From Nitratireductor aquimarinus (GTDB taxonomy: Bacteria; Pseudomonadota; Alphaproteobacteria; Rhizobiales; Rhizobiaceae), in assembly GCF_046773475.1 (NCBI RefSeq), contig NZ_CP177239.1, positions 124,001-188,000 of the forward strand: a stretch of 64,000 nt of DNA, read 5' to 3'. The position numbers and the translations under genes were made by a program. The notes beneath the pieces are model-generated. The model was not told the origin of the DNA. It ran no database searches and worked only from the letters and a program-made list of their open reading frames with translations. Shown in pieces: positions 7,351 to 15,459 of the stretch; positions within the stretch are counted from its first letter, which is position 1; every line of letters begins with the position of its first letter.

Positions 7351-8175
7351 CTAGTCATCGCCATGCCCCGCTCTCAGCCCATCGCGCACCCGGTGTGCGA
7401 TCTCCAGAAACTCCGGTGTTTCGCGGATGTCGAGCGGCCGCTCCCTTGGCAGGGGCGAAACGATCACATCCGTCACGCGGCCGGGCCGTGGCGACATGAC
7501 GACGATGCGCGTCGACAGATAAACCGCCTCCGGTATCGAGTGTGTCACGAAGCCGATTGTCTTGCCGGTGCGCGCCCACAGTTCGAGAAGCTGCTCGTTC
7601 AGATGGTCGCGCACGATCTCGTCGAGCGCGCCGAACGGCTCGTCCATGAGAAGAAGGTCGGCGTCAAAGGCCAGCGCCCGCGCAATCGAGGCGCGTTGCT
7701 GCATGCCGCCGGAGAGCTGCCATGGGAACTTCTTCTCAAAGCCCGCAAGGTTCACCAGATCGAGCGTGCGGTGCACGCGCTCCTTCTGCTCCGCCCGCGA
7801 ATAGCCCATGATTTCCAGCGGCAGGGCGACATTCTGCTCGATGGTGCGCCAGGGAAAGAGCCCCGCCGCCTGAAACACGTAGCCATAGGCCCGCTTGCGG
7901 CGGGCCTCTTCCGGCGTCATCCCGTTGACGAGGATTTCGCCGGCGGTCGGCTGCTCCAAATCGGCGATCACGCGCAGAAACGTGGTCTTGCCGCAGCCCG
8001 ATGGGCCGATGAAGGAGACGAACTCGCCCTTGTTGATGGTCAGGTCCACATCGGCGAGCGCGCGCACCGGCCCGTCATTGGTCTCGAAGGTGAGGCCAAG
8101 CCCCTTGGCTTCCACGACGGGCTGGCTGGTTTGAGGGGAGGACGCTTCCTGGCGAATGGCTGGGTTGGCGTTCAC
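7351..8175 (-). CDS. ABC transporter ATP-binding protein, probable pyrimidine importer
   Basis: A 274-residue SsuB/TauB-type ATPase. Walker A is GPSGCGKTT (57-65), the Q-loop GYVFQAAGLFPWRT, the signature LSGGMQQRAS (154-163), Walker B LLLMDEPFGALDE (174-186) and the switch His in FVTHSIPEA. It energises the two permeases encoded next. The start is GTG (8175-8173); no ATG lies nearby and the upstream hydantoinase ends 15 bp away. The GGGGGT before it is a modest ribosome-binding site. Cotranscription with the dihydropyrimidinase gene supports a hydropyrimidine or pyrimidine substrate. Confidence 0.95.
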   Translation of the reverse strand: MNANPAIRQEASSPQTSQPVVEAKGLGLTFETNDGPVRALADVDLTINKGEFVSFIGPSGCGKTTFLRVIADLEQPTAGEILVNGMTPEEARRKRAYGYVFQAAGLFPWRTIEQNVALPLEIMGYSRAEQKERVHRTLDLVNLAGFEKKFPWQLSGGMQQRASIARALAFDADLLLMDEPFGALDEIVRDHLNEQLLELWARTGKTIGFVTHSIPEAVYLSTRIVVMSPRPGRVTDVIVSPLPRERPLDIRETPEFLEIAHRVRDGLRAGHGDD

Positions 8176-8190
8176 TGGATCCGTACCCCC

Positions 8191-9642
8191 TTAAACGCCG
8201 CTTGCCGGAATGCCCGTCCGCTCCACCCTGCGTGGCGCGGTCACTTCCTTCCATTGCGACAGCGCCCTGTTCACCGCCATATGCGGTTCGCGCTCCACGA
8301 ATTTTCCGTGGCCCGGCTTCGCTTTGACCACGCCATCCTCGACCACGATCTCGCCGCGCGACAGAACGGTCTTCGGCAGGCCCTTCACCTCGATGCCCTC
8401 GAACACATTGTAATCGATGGCCGATTGCTGGCTCTTTGCCGAAATCGTCTTCGTGGCTTCCGGATCCCAGATCACGATGTCCGCGTCCGCGCCTTCAACG
8501 ATCGCGCCCTTCCGCGGATACATGTTGAGGATTTTCGCAATGTTGGTGGAGGTGACGGCGACGAACTCGTTCATGGTCAGCCGCCCGGTGTTGACCCCGC
8601 GTGTCCAGAGCACCGGCATGCGGTCTTCCAGTCCGCCCGTGCCGTTCGGGATCTTTGTGAAATCGCCAACGCCATAGCGCTTCTGCTCGGTGGAGAAGGC
8701 GCAATGGTCGGTTGCCACCACCTGTAACGAGCCTGCCTGCAGCCCCGCCCACAGCGAATCCTGATGCTGCTTGTTGCGGAAGGGCGGGCTCATCACCCGC
8801 CGCGCCGCATGGTCCCAGTCGGCATTGGCATATTCGCTTTCATCCAGCACCAGATGCTGGATCAGCGGTTCGCCGTAAACGCGCATGCCCTTCTGCCGCG
8901 CCCGGCGGATCGCCTCATGGCTCTGTTCACAGGACGTGTGCACCACATAAAGCGGCGTGCCCGCCATGTCGGCGATCATGATGGCGCGGTTTGTGGCCTC
9001 GCCCTCCACTTCGGGCGGGCGCGAATAGGCGTGCGCCTCCGGCCCGTTATTGCCTTCCTCCATCAGCTTTGCCTGAAGCTGCGCGACCACATCGCCATTC
9101 TCGGCATGAACGAGCGGCAGCGCGCCAATCTCGGCGCAGCGCTGGAACGACGAATACATCTCGTCATCGTCCACCATCAGCGCGCCCTTGTAGGCCATGA
9201 AGTGCTTGAAGGAGGTGATGCCCTTTTCCACCACCTGCGGCATCTCGTTGAAAACCTGCTCGCCCCACCAGGTGATCGCCATGTGGAAGGAATAGTCGCA
9301 GGTCGCCCGGGTCGACTTGTTGTCCCACATCTGGATGGCTTCCAGCAGAGACTGGCCGGGCGAGGGCAGGCAGAAATCCACCACCATGGTGGTGCCGCCG
9401 GAAACGGCGGCGCGTGTTCCGCTTTCGAAATCGTCGCTTGAATAGGTGCCCATGAAGGGCATTTCGAGATGGGTATGCGGGTCGATCCCGCCCGGCATCA
9501 CATAGCAGCCGGTGGCGTCGATCTCGTGATCGCCATGTAGATCGTGGCCGATCGCCACGATCTTGTCATGCTGCACGAGAATGTCGGCCTTCCACGTCCG
9601 GTCGGCCGTGACGATGGTTCCGTTTCTGATGACCTTGGACAT
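8191..9642 (-). CDS. hydA: Dihydropyrimidinase (D-hydantoinase)
   Basis: A 483-residue cyclic amidohydrolase that opens dihydrouracil or dihydrothymine to N-carbamoyl-beta-alanine or its methyl derivative. Metal-site residues are visible: His56 and His58 in DPHTHLE, the carboxylatable Lys152 in FMAYKGAL, His179 in LVHAENGD, His235 in VVHTSCEQ and Asp312 in ATDHCAF. PNGTGGLEDRMPVLW is a dihydropyrimidinase signature. Length matches the family (about 480). It is the second enzyme of the reductive pyrimidine pathway, and the neighbours supply the third step and beta-alanine transamination. The ATG at 9642 is preceded by an AGAGGGGAAA ribosome-binding site. Confidence 0.95.
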   Translation of the reverse strand: MSKVIRNGTIVTADRTWKADILVQHDKIVAIGHDLHGDHEIDATGCYVMPGGIDPHTHLEMPFMGTYSSDDFESGTRAAVSGGTTMVVDFCLPSPGQSLLEAIQMWDNKSTRATCDYSFHMAITWWGEQVFNEMPQVVEKGITSFKHFMAYKGALMVDDDEMYSSFQRCAEIGALPLVHAENGDVVAQLQAKLMEEGNNGPEAHAYSRPPEVEGEATNRAIMIADMAGTPLYVVHTSCEQSHEAIRRARQKGMRVYGEPLIQHLVLDESEYANADWDHAARRVMSPPFRNKQHQDSLWAGLQAGSLQVVATDHCAFSTEQKRYGVGDFTKIPNGTGGLEDRMPVLWTRGVNTGRLTMNEFVAVTSTNIAKILNMYPRKGAIVEGADADIVIWDPEATKTISAKSQQSAIDYNVFEGIEVKGLPKTVLSRGEIVVEDGVVKAKPGHGKFVEREPHMAVNRALSQWKEVTAPRRVERTGIPASGV

Positions 9643-9693
9643 GAGTTTCCCCTCTTATTGTGTTGTCCTCGGCGGATATGCAGGATCGTCAGA

Positions 9694-10944
9694 TCATTCG
9701 ACGATCTCCGCCGTTTCCACCACGGCATGGAACAGGACATCCGCGCCGCCCTGCGCCCACTCCTTCGTGATCTCTTCCGCCTCATTGTGCGAAAGCCCGT
9801 CGACGCAGGGGCACATCACCATGGCGGTCGGCGCCACGCGGTTGATCCAGCAGGCGTCGTGACCAGCGCCCGAAACGATGTCGCGATGCGAATAGCCAAG
9901 CCGTTCGGCGGCGTCACGGATCGCCTTCACGCAGCCCTCGTCGAAGGTGACCGGGGCGAAATGGCCGACCGGCTCGATCTCGAACTTGATGTCGAGCGCG
10001 TCGCAGATGGTTTCGATGCCCGCCTCGATCTTCGCGCGCATCCTGTTCAGCGTCTTCTCGTCGGGCGAGCGGATGTCTACGGTGAACACCGTCTTGCCCG
10101 GAATGACGTTGCGGGAATTGGGGTAGACCTCCACATGGCCGATGGCGCCCACGGCGTTCGGCTGGTAGTCCATCGCCACTTCGTGCACCAGCTCCGTTAC
10201 CCGCGCCATGCCGAGCCCGGCATTGCGGCGCTTTGGCATCGGCGTCGAGCCGGTGTGGCTCTCCTTGCCGGTCAGCGTCACCTGCAGCCACCACAGGCCC
10301 TGCCCATGGGTGACAACGCCGATATCGACGAATTCGTCTTCAAGGATCGGGCCCTGCTCGATGTGCAGTTCGAAGAAGGCCTTCATCTTGCGCTGGCCAA
10401 CGGGCTCGTCGCCCTTCCAGCCGATGCGCTCCAGCTCGTCGCCGAAGCGCTTGCCTTCCGCATCCGTGCGGTCATAGGCCCAGTCGCGCTCATGCACGCC
10501 GGCAAACACGCCCGACGCCAGCATGGCCGGGGCGAAGCGCGTGCCTTCCTCATTGGTCCAGTTGGTCACCACGACGGGATGCTTGGTCTTGATGCCCAGA
10601 TCGTTCATCGAGCGGATGACTTCGAGCCCGCCCAGAACGCCGAGTACACCGTCATACTTGCCGCCCGTCGGCTGGGTGTCGAGATGCGAGCCGACATAGA
10701 CGGGCAGGGCGTCCGGGTCGGTGCCTGCGCGCGTTGCGAACATGGTGCCCATTTCGTCCACGCCCATTTCGAGCCCGGCTTCCTCGCACCATTTCTGAAA
10801 GAGCCTGCGGCCTTCGCCGTCTTCGTCCGTCAGTGTCTGGCGGTTGTTGCCGCCGGCCACACCGGGCCCGATCTTCGCCATCTCCATGAGTGAATCCCAG
10901 AGGCGGTCGGCGTTGATCTTTAAGTTCTCGCCCGGTGCGGCCAT
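9694..10944 (-). CDS. Zn-dependent amidohydrolase, probable beta-ureidopropionase / N-carbamoyl amino acid hydrolase
   Basis: A 416-residue M20-family (AmaB/HyuC-like) hydrolase. Di-metal residues can be read: His87 in GSHLDTQ, Asp98 in KYDGVLGVLGG, Glu132/Glu133 in TNEEGTRF, His194 in ELHIEQGP and a C-terminal His in GLSHNEAEE. GKESHTGSTPM is the dimerisation-domain substrate loop. In this family the substrates are allantoate, N-carbamoyl-L-amino acids or N-carbamoyl-beta-alanine. The dihydropyrimidinase 51 bp downstream and the aminotransferase upstream favour N-carbamoyl-beta-alanine (PydC role). Allantoate cannot be excluded from sequence alone. Confidence 0.9.
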   Translation of the reverse strand: MAAPGENLKINADRLWDSLMEMAKIGPGVAGGNNRQTLTDEDGEGRRLFQKWCEEAGLEMGVDEMGTMFATRAGTDPDALPVYVGSHLDTQPTGGKYDGVLGVLGGLEVIRSMNDLGIKTKHPVVVTNWTNEEGTRFAPAMLASGVFAGVHERDWAYDRTDAEGKRFGDELERIGWKGDEPVGQRKMKAFFELHIEQGPILEDEFVDIGVVTHGQGLWWLQVTLTGKESHTGSTPMPKRRNAGLGMARVTELVHEVAMDYQPNAVGAIGHVEVYPNSRNVIPGKTVFTVDIRSPDEKTLNRMRAKIEAGIETICDALDIKFEIEPVGHFAPVTFDEGCVKAIRDAAERLGYSHRDIVSGAGHDACWINRVAPTAMVMCPCVDGLSHNEAEEITKEWAQGGADVLFHAVVETAEIVE

Positions 10945-10957
10945 GTTGCGTATTCCC

Positions 10958-11251
10958 TTACTTCAATTCGACTTCGACGAACGACATCGGTTTGTCGCCG
11001 CCATTGATGACATTGTGCTCCACGCCCTCGTCGCGGCGGTAGGAAACGCCCGCTTCAAGGTTGTTGTGCACGGTTTCGCCGCCCGGCATTTCCAGATGGA
11101 AAGCGCAGGGCGTGAGCGTGGTGATGACATAGTCCATGCCATGGCGGTGCCAGCCGGTCTCCGCCCCCGGCGCGAAATCCCAGCGGGTCACGCGCACGCG
11201 CTCGTCTTCGATCAGCACCTCATGGGTGGCCTTTTCGCGTTCCGTCGCCAT
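10958..11251 (-). CDS. Small single-domain cupin protein
   Basis: A 97-residue cupin. Metal-binding pattern residues are His35 and His37 in GWHRHGMDYV, a following acidic/aromatic pair, and His79 in GVEHNV in the second motif. It has no signal peptide or extra domain and cannot be assigned a reaction. It lies in the pyrimidine operon 13 bp before the amidohydrolase and 1 bp after the aminotransferase stop. That position suggests a role tied to beta-alanine/malonate semialdehyde metabolism or isomer control, but this is inference. The ATG at 11251 is preferred; a TTG nine bases upstream would overlap the aminotransferase. Confidence 0.85.
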   Translation of the reverse strand: MATEREKATHEVLIEDERVRVTRWDFAPGAETGWHRHGMDYVITTLTPCAFHLEMPGGETVHNNLEAGVSYRRDEGVEHNVINGGDKPMSFVEVELK

Positions 11252-11252
11252 A

Positions 11253-12581
11253 TCAGTCAATCATCCTCAAAACGTCGCGCAGATTGTCGATCAGCTCATC
11301 GATCTGGCCGCGGGAGATGATCAGCGGCGGCGAAAGCGCGATGATGTCGCCCGTGGTGCGGATCAGGAACCCGCGCTCATAGGCCTTGAGGAAGGCCGAG
11401 AAGGCGCGCTTGGTCGGTTCGCCGGGAATGCTCTCCAGCTCCACCGCGCCGACAAGGCCGATATTGCGAATGTCGATCACATGCGGCTCGCCCTTGAGCG
11501 AATGCAGCGCGTCGGCCCAGTGGTCGGCAAGCTCCGAGGCGCGCGTGAGCAGCCCCTCTTCCTGATAGGTGTCGAGCGTTGCCAGACCCGCCGCACAGGC
11601 AATCGGATTGCCCGAATAGGTGTAGCCGTGGAAGAACTCGATCAGGTGCTCCGGCCCGTTCATGAAGGCGTCGTGGATTTCCTTCTTCACGAACACCGCG
11701 CCCATCGGGATGACGCCGTTGGTCACGCCCTTGGCGGTGGTCATGATGTCCGGCACCACGCCGAAATAATCCGCAGCAAACGGCGCGCCGAGGCGGCCGA
11801 AACCGGTGATGACCTCATCGAAGATCAAGAGGATGCCGTGCTTGTCGCAGATGTCGCGCAGGCGCTTCAGATAGCCCTTCGGTGGGATCAGAACACCCGT
11901 CGAACCGGCCACCGGCTCGACGATCACCGCTGCCACCGTCGAGGCGTCATGCAGCGCAACGATGCGCTCCAGCTCGTCGGCTAGGTCGCCGCCATGCTCC
12001 GGCTCGCCGCGCGTGAATGCGTTTTCGCCGGGCAGATGCGTGTGCGGCATGTGGTCAACGCCCGTCAGAAGCGTGCCGAACATCTTGCGGTTGGACACGA
12101 TGCCGCCCACCGAGATGCCGCCGAAATTCACGCCATGATAGCCGCGCTCGCGGCCGATCAGGCGGAAGCGCGAGCCGTCCCCCTTCACCCGGTGATAGGC
12201 AAGCGCGATCTTCAGCGCCGTGTCGACGCTCTCCGAGCCCGAATTGGTGAAGAACACATGGTCCATGCCCTCCGGGGCCATCGCGGCCAGCCGGTTGGCG
12301 AATTCAAACGCGATGGGATGGCCCATCTGGAAGGCGGGCGCATAGTCCAGCTCTGCGGCCTGTTTCTGGATGGCCTCGGTGATCTTCGGCCGGCAGTGCC
12401 CGGCGTTCACGCACCACAGCCCCGCCGTGCCATCCATGATCTTGCGGCCGTCCTCGGCCGTGAAGTGCATGTCCTTGGCTGCGACCAGCATCCGTGGCGT
12501 TTCCTTGAACTGCCGGTTCGCAGTGAACGGCATCCAGAATGCGGATAGGTCGTTCGGCCTCTTGTTTTGCCTGTCGAGCAT
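11253..12581 (-). CDS. Class III omega-amino acid:pyruvate aminotransferase (beta-alanine:pyruvate type)
   Basis: A 442-residue PLP enzyme. It has the SAFWMPFTANRQFK opening of omega-amino acid:pyruvate transaminases, the phosphate-binding TNSGSESVDTA (112-122), RGYHG (146-150), the PLP-ring Asp255 in FDEVITGFGR, and the Schiff-base Lys284 in TTAKGVTNG. It would transfer the amino group of beta-alanine (or beta-aminoisobutyrate) to pyruvate, yielding malonate semialdehyde. The start at 12581 is chosen for the GGGGAAG ribosome-binding site and family length. An in-frame ATG 16 codons upstream is possible. It is the first gene of the pyrimidine operon, divergent from the RutR-like gene. Confidence 0.92.
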   Translation of the reverse strand: MLDRQNKRPNDLSAFWMPFTANRQFKETPRMLVAAKDMHFTAEDGRKIMDGTAGLWCVNAGHCRPKITEAIQKQAAELDYAPAFQMGHPIAFEFANRLAAMAPEGMDHVFFTNSGSESVDTALKIALAYHRVKGDGSRFRLIGRERGYHGVNFGGISVGGIVSNRKMFGTLLTGVDHMPHTHLPGENAFTRGEPEHGGDLADELERIVALHDASTVAAVIVEPVAGSTGVLIPPKGYLKRLRDICDKHGILLIFDEVITGFGRLGAPFAADYFGVVPDIMTTAKGVTNGVIPMGAVFVKKEIHDAFMNGPEHLIEFFHGYTYSGNPIACAAGLATLDTYQEEGLLTRASELADHWADALHSLKGEPHVIDIRNIGLVGAVELESIPGEPTKRAFSAFLKAYERGFLIRTTGDIIALSPPLIISRGQIDELIDNLRDVLRMID

Positions 12582-12665
12582 GACCAAGCTTCCCCTGATT
12601 GTTTGTTGCGCTCGGCTTATCCCGGTCAATGCTTGGTAGTTCGCACATAGTTATGCTACGAAATT

Positions 12666-12683
12666 TTTGACCGTTTGGACAAA
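12666..12683. promoter_or_regulatory. Candidate RutR operator in the pyrimidine-operon / rutR divergent region
   Basis: TTTGACC (12666-12672) and GGACAAA (12677-12683) form an inverted repeat with one mismatch around GTTT, close to the published RutR consensus TTGACCA-NN-TGGTCAA. It lies 84 bp upstream of the aminotransferase start and 168 bp before rutR. A TTGTCC/TAGCAT pair with 18-bp spacing on the minus strand starts within the site and could be the operon promoter, so bound RutR would block RNA polymerase. The rest of 12582-12851 shows no gene. Confidence 0.55.
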
Positions 12684-12851
12684 CGTTAACACCGCCATGT
12701 GGGCGGTCAAGAGTATAGTAGGGGAAATGTCCTTGCGCCGGCGCATTCCACAGTGGACTAATCGGCTGGACCAGAAGCGCCGTTTACACGGCCTTGATGG
12801 CCCCCGTCACACGCGCGCAACCGACCCCGCAGCCCATGGAGCGGCGGCCTG

Positions 12852-13469
12852 ATGGACGAGCCCGCTCCCCGCCCCAAACGCACCCGCATCCAGCGCGAGA
12901 AACGCGAGCTGATCGGCGAGGCGGCGCTTGAGGTTTTTTCCAGGCACGGGTTCCGTGGTTCGACCATCGATCAGATCGCCGATGAGGCGGGTATGTCGAA
13001 GCCCAATCTCCTTTATTATTTCAAGAACAAGGAGGAGATTTTTACGACCCTGATTCAGCGTCTCATGGAGACATGGCTCGCGCCCCTGCGCGCCATGGAT
13101 GCGGCAGGCGACCCACAGTCGGAAATCCGCTCCTACATCCGCCGCAAGATGGAGATGTCGCGCGACTTTCCGCGCGAGAGCCGGCTTTTCGCCAATGAGA
13201 TCCTGCAGGGCGCGCCGCGCATCCTTCCGTTGCTTGAGGGCGAGCTCAGGGAACTGGTGGACGAGAAGGCGACCGTCATCGCCGCATGGATGCGCGAGGG
13301 GCGGCTAAAGAAGAGCGATCCCTATCACTTCATCTTCGCCATCTGGGCGACCACCCAGCACTACGCCGATTTCGACGTCCAGGTACGCGCCGTTCTCGGT
13401 GAAAAGCGCGGCGGTGAGGGCCGTTTCGAGGATGCCGCGCGGTTTCTGGAGGGGTTGTTTTTGGAGTAA
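12852..13469 (+). CDS. rutR: TetR-family regulator of pyrimidine catabolism (RutR type)
   Basis: A 205-residue TetR protein. The N-terminal helix-turn-helix spans about residues 18-65 (IGEAALEVFSRHGFRGSTI, DQIADEAGMSKPNLLYYF). The ligand domain keeps the RutR pattern YIRRKMEMSRDFPRESRLFA, NEILQGAP and AIWATTQHYADFDVQV. RutR in E. coli binds uracil or thymine and releases its operators. Here it is divergent from the dihydropyrimidine-degrading operon and most likely represses it. A candidate site lies at 12666-12683. The ATG at 12852 has GGAGCGG at modest distance. It is in the family's normal size range. Confidence 0.9.
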   Translation: MDEPAPRPKRTRIQREKRELIGEAALEVFSRHGFRGSTIDQIADEAGMSKPNLLYYFKNKEEIFTTLIQRLMETWLAPLRAMDAAGDPQSEIRSYIRRKMEMSRDFPRESRLFANEILQGAPRILPLLEGELRELVDEKATVIAAWMREGRLKKSDPYHFIFAIWATTQHYADFDVQVRAVLGEKRGGEGRFEDAARFLEGLFLE

Positions 13470-13725
13470 GTAACGGCAAGATTGCGATAGCAAGTTCGCG
13501 TTGTTTTTTTGCCGTGGTGGGTTTGGACTTGAATTTCTGCAAACCGGGTATTTGGCAGGTTGTCTTCAAAACCCTTCTCAGCGACATGTGCGACCTTGGT
13601 TCTCGCAGAGGTTTCAGCCTTGTCGAGCTCAGCTAATCCGAGCCTTGCTCGGATACGATGAGGCGCGTTGCCTCTGCGCCGCACAGCTGTTAAACGCCCG
13701 GTCCCAACTCAACCGGAGCACTCAC
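13470..13725. other. Intergenic region after rutR
   Basis: 256 bp without a supported gene. A run of seven T at about 13502-13510, preceded by the small TTGC-GATA-GCAA stem, may end rutR transcription. A 7-bp hairpin ATCCGAG/CTCGGAT (13636-13654) with a CCTTG loop lies 72 bp before the next start. Nothing else recognisable was seen. Confidence 0.4.
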
Positions 13726-13944
13726 ATGCGGCCTGCACTCAGGGCGAAAGCCATCGCGATCTGCGAAGAGAAAATCGCGAAGAAGGGTGAGGGCGTCGGG
13801 CTCTCTTTCTATGCCTTCTTCGCGAACAAGAATGACGATCCCGAGCTTCTCATGGAAGCGGCGGAATGGTGGATCAGGACGCACGCGCTCGATCATTTCG
13901 AAAAGGCGGTGAAGATCCGCGACATGATCCGGTCCGGCAAATAA
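13726..13944 (+). CDS. Conserved small protein, possibly DUF6500 family
   Basis: A 72-residue soluble protein containing CEEKIAKKGEGVGLSFYAFF, followed by ANKNDDPELLMEAAEWWI and HALDHFEKAVKIRDMI. From memory this resembles a short family of unknown function in alphaproteobacteria (DUF6500), but that assignment needs a profile search. It is predicted mostly helical, with no signal peptide or membrane segment. The ATG at 13726 has a GGAG 6-10 bases upstream. The frame is open further upstream but the codons there look non-coding. It stands alone on the plus strand between rutR and creA. Function unknown. Confidence 0.75.
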   Translation: MRPALRAKAIAICEEKIAKKGEGVGLSFYAFFANKNDDPELLMEAAEWWIRTHALDHFEKAVKIRDMIRSGK

Positions 13945-14045
13945 CCAGCTCTCTTTCAAAGCGGTTCGTCTGACCGGTGCATTCCATTTGCGCCGGTCAG
14001 TCCCCATATTGGGGGCATCCGAGTTTCAACCGTTCGAGACAGGCC

Positions 14046-14534
14046 ATGCGTTTTTCCCTCCCGACCCTTGCCGCGTCATTCATCGCGTCCGTTTTCATCG
14101 CAGCTCCCGCATCCGCCGAGCAGGTGGGCGAAATCGGTGTCGACTGGCTCGGCAACGACATCATCATCGAAGCCGTCAATGACCCGAAAGTGGAGGGCGT
14201 GACCTGTCATGTCACTTATTTCGATCGCGGCGTGATCGACCGTCTGCAGAAGGGCAACTGGTTCGAGGACCCGTCCAACTCCTCCATCTCCTGCCGCCAG
14301 ACCGGTCCCATCGTTATCGGCGATATCGATATGGATGACGGTGGCGAAGAAGTGTTCAAGCAGCGCCAGTCGCTCATCTGGAAGTCGGTCGTCGTCAAGC
14401 GCATCTATGATGAGGCCAACGACACGCTGATCTATCTGTCCCACGCCCGCCAGGTGCAGGACGGTTCGGCCAAGATGGCGATCTCCACCGTGCCGCTCTA
14501 CGGGCAGGATGCGGTCTGGAAAGAGGGGGAATAG
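14046..14534 (+). CDS. creA: CreA family secreted protein
   Basis: A 162-residue protein with a signal peptide cleaved after ASA (residue 24) and the CreA core: EIGVDWLGNDIIIEAVNDPKV, then VTCHVTYFDRG, the EDPSNSSISCRQTGPI segment, and VVKRIYDEANDTLIYLSHAR. Two cysteines (in VTCH and ISCRQ) may form a disulfide. CreA proteins are widespread in Proteobacteria but their biochemical function is unknown. The gene appears monocistronic: about 100 bp upstream are free of genes, and a convergent hypothetical gene lies 63 bp downstream. The ATG at 14046 is the only start giving a proper signal peptide. Confidence 0.9.
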   Translation: MRFSLPTLAASFIASVFIAAPASAEQVGEIGVDWLGNDIIIEAVNDPKVEGVTCHVTYFDRGVIDRLQKGNWFEDPSNSSISCRQTGPIVIGDIDMDDGGEEVFKQRQSLIWKSVVVKRIYDEANDTLIYLSHARQVQDGSAKMAISTVPLYGQDAVWKEGE

Positions 14535-14597
14535 TCTTCTCTGCTGGTGCGAAGCGGGCGCAACGCGTTTCGCCCGCTTCGCCTCGTTTTCTCATCC

Positions 14598-14924
14598 TCA
14601 GACCGCGCGTGGCCTGTCGTAAGGGCACCACCAGTAAGCCCTGTGAATGCAGTTTCCCTGTCCATCGCCGAAGGCGTGATAGGTGCGCTTGAAGCGCTTT
14701 TCGTCAATGCCGAAAAGGGCCGCCACGTCTGCGATCTGGAAATCGTTGAGGCCGGCTTTCGCCAGATCTCCAAAGTAGATTTTCGAGACGAAGCCGTTCT
14801 CGTCGAAGTCCAGGCAATGCCTGAAAAACGAGATTTCCTCATTGCTCAGGATCGAAAGGTGCGATGTGTCGAGCTTCTGGTCGTCCCCGCAGAACTCGTC
14901 GAAATCTTCAAGTGACCTGATCAT
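14598..14924 (-). CDS. Hypothetical acidic protein, 108 residues
   Basis: Not recognised. The product is acidic and soluble, with an N-terminal half rich in Asp/Glu (SLEDFDEFCGDDQKLD), a central helical region (DFQIADVAALFGIDEKRFKR) that looks like a small helix-turn-helix or EF-like helical pair, and a C-terminus with aromatics and cysteine (CIHRAYWWCPYDRP). Reality is supported by a perfect GGAGG ribosome-binding site seven bases before the ATG at 14924 and by good codon bias. It converges on creA. About 100 bp of AT-richer sequence separate it from the thioesterase gene and may carry its promoter. Confidence 0.65.
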   Translation of the reverse strand: MIRSLEDFDEFCGDDQKLDTSHLSILSNEEISFFRHCLDFDENGFVSKIYFGDLAKAGLNDFQIADVAALFGIDEKRFKRTYHAFGDGQGNCIHRAYWWCPYDRPRAV

Positions 14925-15024
14925 GACTTTCCTCCACAGCGTAATTGCAGCGAGAATTGCCGGATCAGGCTACTTTAATTCCGATTGATCTGTCACTCGA
15001 AATAAAACGCAGCTCCTTGGAAGT

Positions 15025-15459
15025 TTAGCCGTCAAGATAAGCGTAGGCGCCGGTCGCCGTGAAGGCGAGGCGTGCGTCGCCTTCAGCACGCATCTCCACC
15101 CGCACATAGGCCATGCGCCGTCCATTCGACAGAACCTCGACGCGGATCACCACGGGGCCGGGCTTCAGCGGGCGAATGAAGTGTGTGGTCATGTCCACCG
15201 TCGTGCAGGTGCGGAAGCGGCCATTGGCGGCGGAAAGGGCTGCCACCGCGCAGGTGTCGGCGGCGGAAGCCGTTGCCTGCCCGCAGATCACGCCGCCCGC
15301 ATGCGCAAGGTCCCGGTTTTCCGGCAGGCGGAAGTCCACGCCCGTTTCGTCCGCTGCGAGCGCCTCGATCTCAAGCGCTGCAATCCACGGTGCGAAAACC
15401 GTTGCAAGCGTGTCGCGCGCGGCCGTCAGCGCGTCCTTTTCGATCGCCGTTTCGCTCAT
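15025..15459 (-). CDS. Hotdog-fold thioesterase, PaaI-like
   Basis: About 144 residues of the PaaI/4HBT hotdog fold: PENRDLAHAGGVICGQATASAADT forms the conserved helix region carrying the catalytic Asn/Gly environment, followed by VDMTTHFIRPLKPGPVVIRVEV, the central strand pattern. It hydrolyses an acyl- or aroyl-CoA. It is divergent from paaA, so a clearing role for stalled phenylacetate-pathway CoA thioesters is plausible, though its sequence is not close enough to call it PaaI with certainty. The start is taken at 15459, with GGGAGGA upstream; the adjacent ATG at 15462 is equally possible. Confidence 0.82.
   Translation of the reverse strand: MSETAIEKDALTAARDTLATVFAPWIAALEIEALAADETGVDFRLPENRDLAHAGGVICGQATASAADTCAVAALSAANGRFRTCTTVDMTTHFIRPLKPGPVVIRVEVLSNGRRMAYVRVEMRAEGDARLAFTATGAYAYLDG

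Noticed and set aside
7339..8727. Long plus-strand open frame across the ABC ATPase and dihydropyrimidinase genes
   Set aside because: It spans two well-supported minus-strand genes, has no family motif, and is explained by codon bias.
9694..10944. Allantoate amidohydrolase as the gene name
   Set aside because: The family covers several carbamoyl substrates; the dihydropyrimidinase and beta-alanine transaminase neighbours fit N-carbamoyl-beta-alanine better, and no ureide genes are nearby.
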